Shown here: piece after piece, positions 6,468 to 6,495 of the stretch
Layout of the letters: every line of letters starts with the position of its first letter
How positions within the stretch are numbered: position 1 is the stretch's first letter
Assembly: GCA_937952995.1 (NCBI GenBank)
Contig: CALFYB010000221.1
Location: 1 to 6,495, forward strand
Reading direction: 5' to 3'
Origin: an uncultured Caulobacteraceae bacterium
Lineage (GTDB): Bacteria > Pseudomonadota > Alphaproteobacteria > Caulobacterales > Caulobacteraceae
Length of the DNA stretch: 6,495 nt
Made by a program: the position numbers and the translations under genes
Notes under the pieces: model-generated
Database searches by the model: none
What the model was told of the DNA's origin: nothing
What the model saw: only the letters and a program-made list of their open reading frames with translations

Positions 6468-6495
6468 AGATCGGAAGAGCGTCGTGTAGGGAAAG
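6468..6495. other. Illumina TruSeq adapter remnant (artefact, not genomic)
   Basis: The last 28 bases start with AGATCGGAAGAGC and continue GTCGTGTAGGGAAAG, which I recognise as the Illumina TruSeq read-through adapter. The plus-strand text is the adapter in its read-through orientation, so its complement ends in CTCTTCCGATCT next to rlmN. The rlmN homology stops exactly at the junction. These bases should be trimmed. Confidence 0.97.

Noticed and set aside
1..6495. CRISPR array, transposon, tRNA/rRNA or defence/toxin system
   Set aside because: No regularly spaced repeats, transposase frames, terminal inverted repeats, tRNA-like folds or toxin-antitoxin gene pairs were seen; coding content is continuous and housekeeping-like with uniform base composition.

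Overview
This is chromosomal DNA of ordinary composition, GC-rich (roughly 60-65% by eye) with strong GC3 bias, and densely packed with housekeeping and accessory metabolic genes. The protein set and gene style fit an alphaproteobacterium. The N-terminally anchored trypsin-like protease next to a DUF350 protein looks most like Caulobacterales, but that order-level placement is from memory of family sequences and is only moderately secure.

Layout, left to right. (1) Positions 7-1708, + strand: a tight three-gene run of gpsA (glycerol-3-phosphate dehydrogenase), a YciI-family small protein and a small stand-alone Rieske [2Fe-2S] protein, with gaps of 24 and 7 bases. (2) Positions 1712-2461, - strand: a creatininase-family metal amidohydrolase, convergent with the Rieske gene with only 3 bases between the stops. 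(3) Positions 2462-2596: a 135-base divergent intergenic region, the only sizeable non-coding stretch, holding an 8-bp inverted repeat and a clear ribosome binding site for acs. (4) Positions 2597-4540, + strand: acs, a complete acetyl-CoA synthetase of 647 residues. (5) Positions 4550-6467, - strand: rlmN (3' part only), a DUF350 four-helix membrane protein and a membrane-anchored trypsin-like serine protease, transcribed in that order with short gaps of 29 and 11 bases and probably as one unit.

The right end is not genomic. Bases 6468-6495 match the Illumina TruSeq adapter exactly (AGATCGGAAGAGC and onward), so the contig ends in untrimmed adapter and rlmN is cut there. Any protein predicted across the junction carries the artefactual peptide FPYTTLFRS.

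Functionally the genes cover phospholipid precursor supply (GpsA), acetate activation (Acs), ribosome modification (RlmN) and several proteins of unknown substrate (YciI-like, Rieske, creatininase-like, DUF350, protease). I see no mobile elements, CRISPR arrays, RNA genes, toxin-antitoxin or defence genes. I do not see a convincing new multi-gene system. The most system-like candidate is the DUF350/protease pair behind rlmN.
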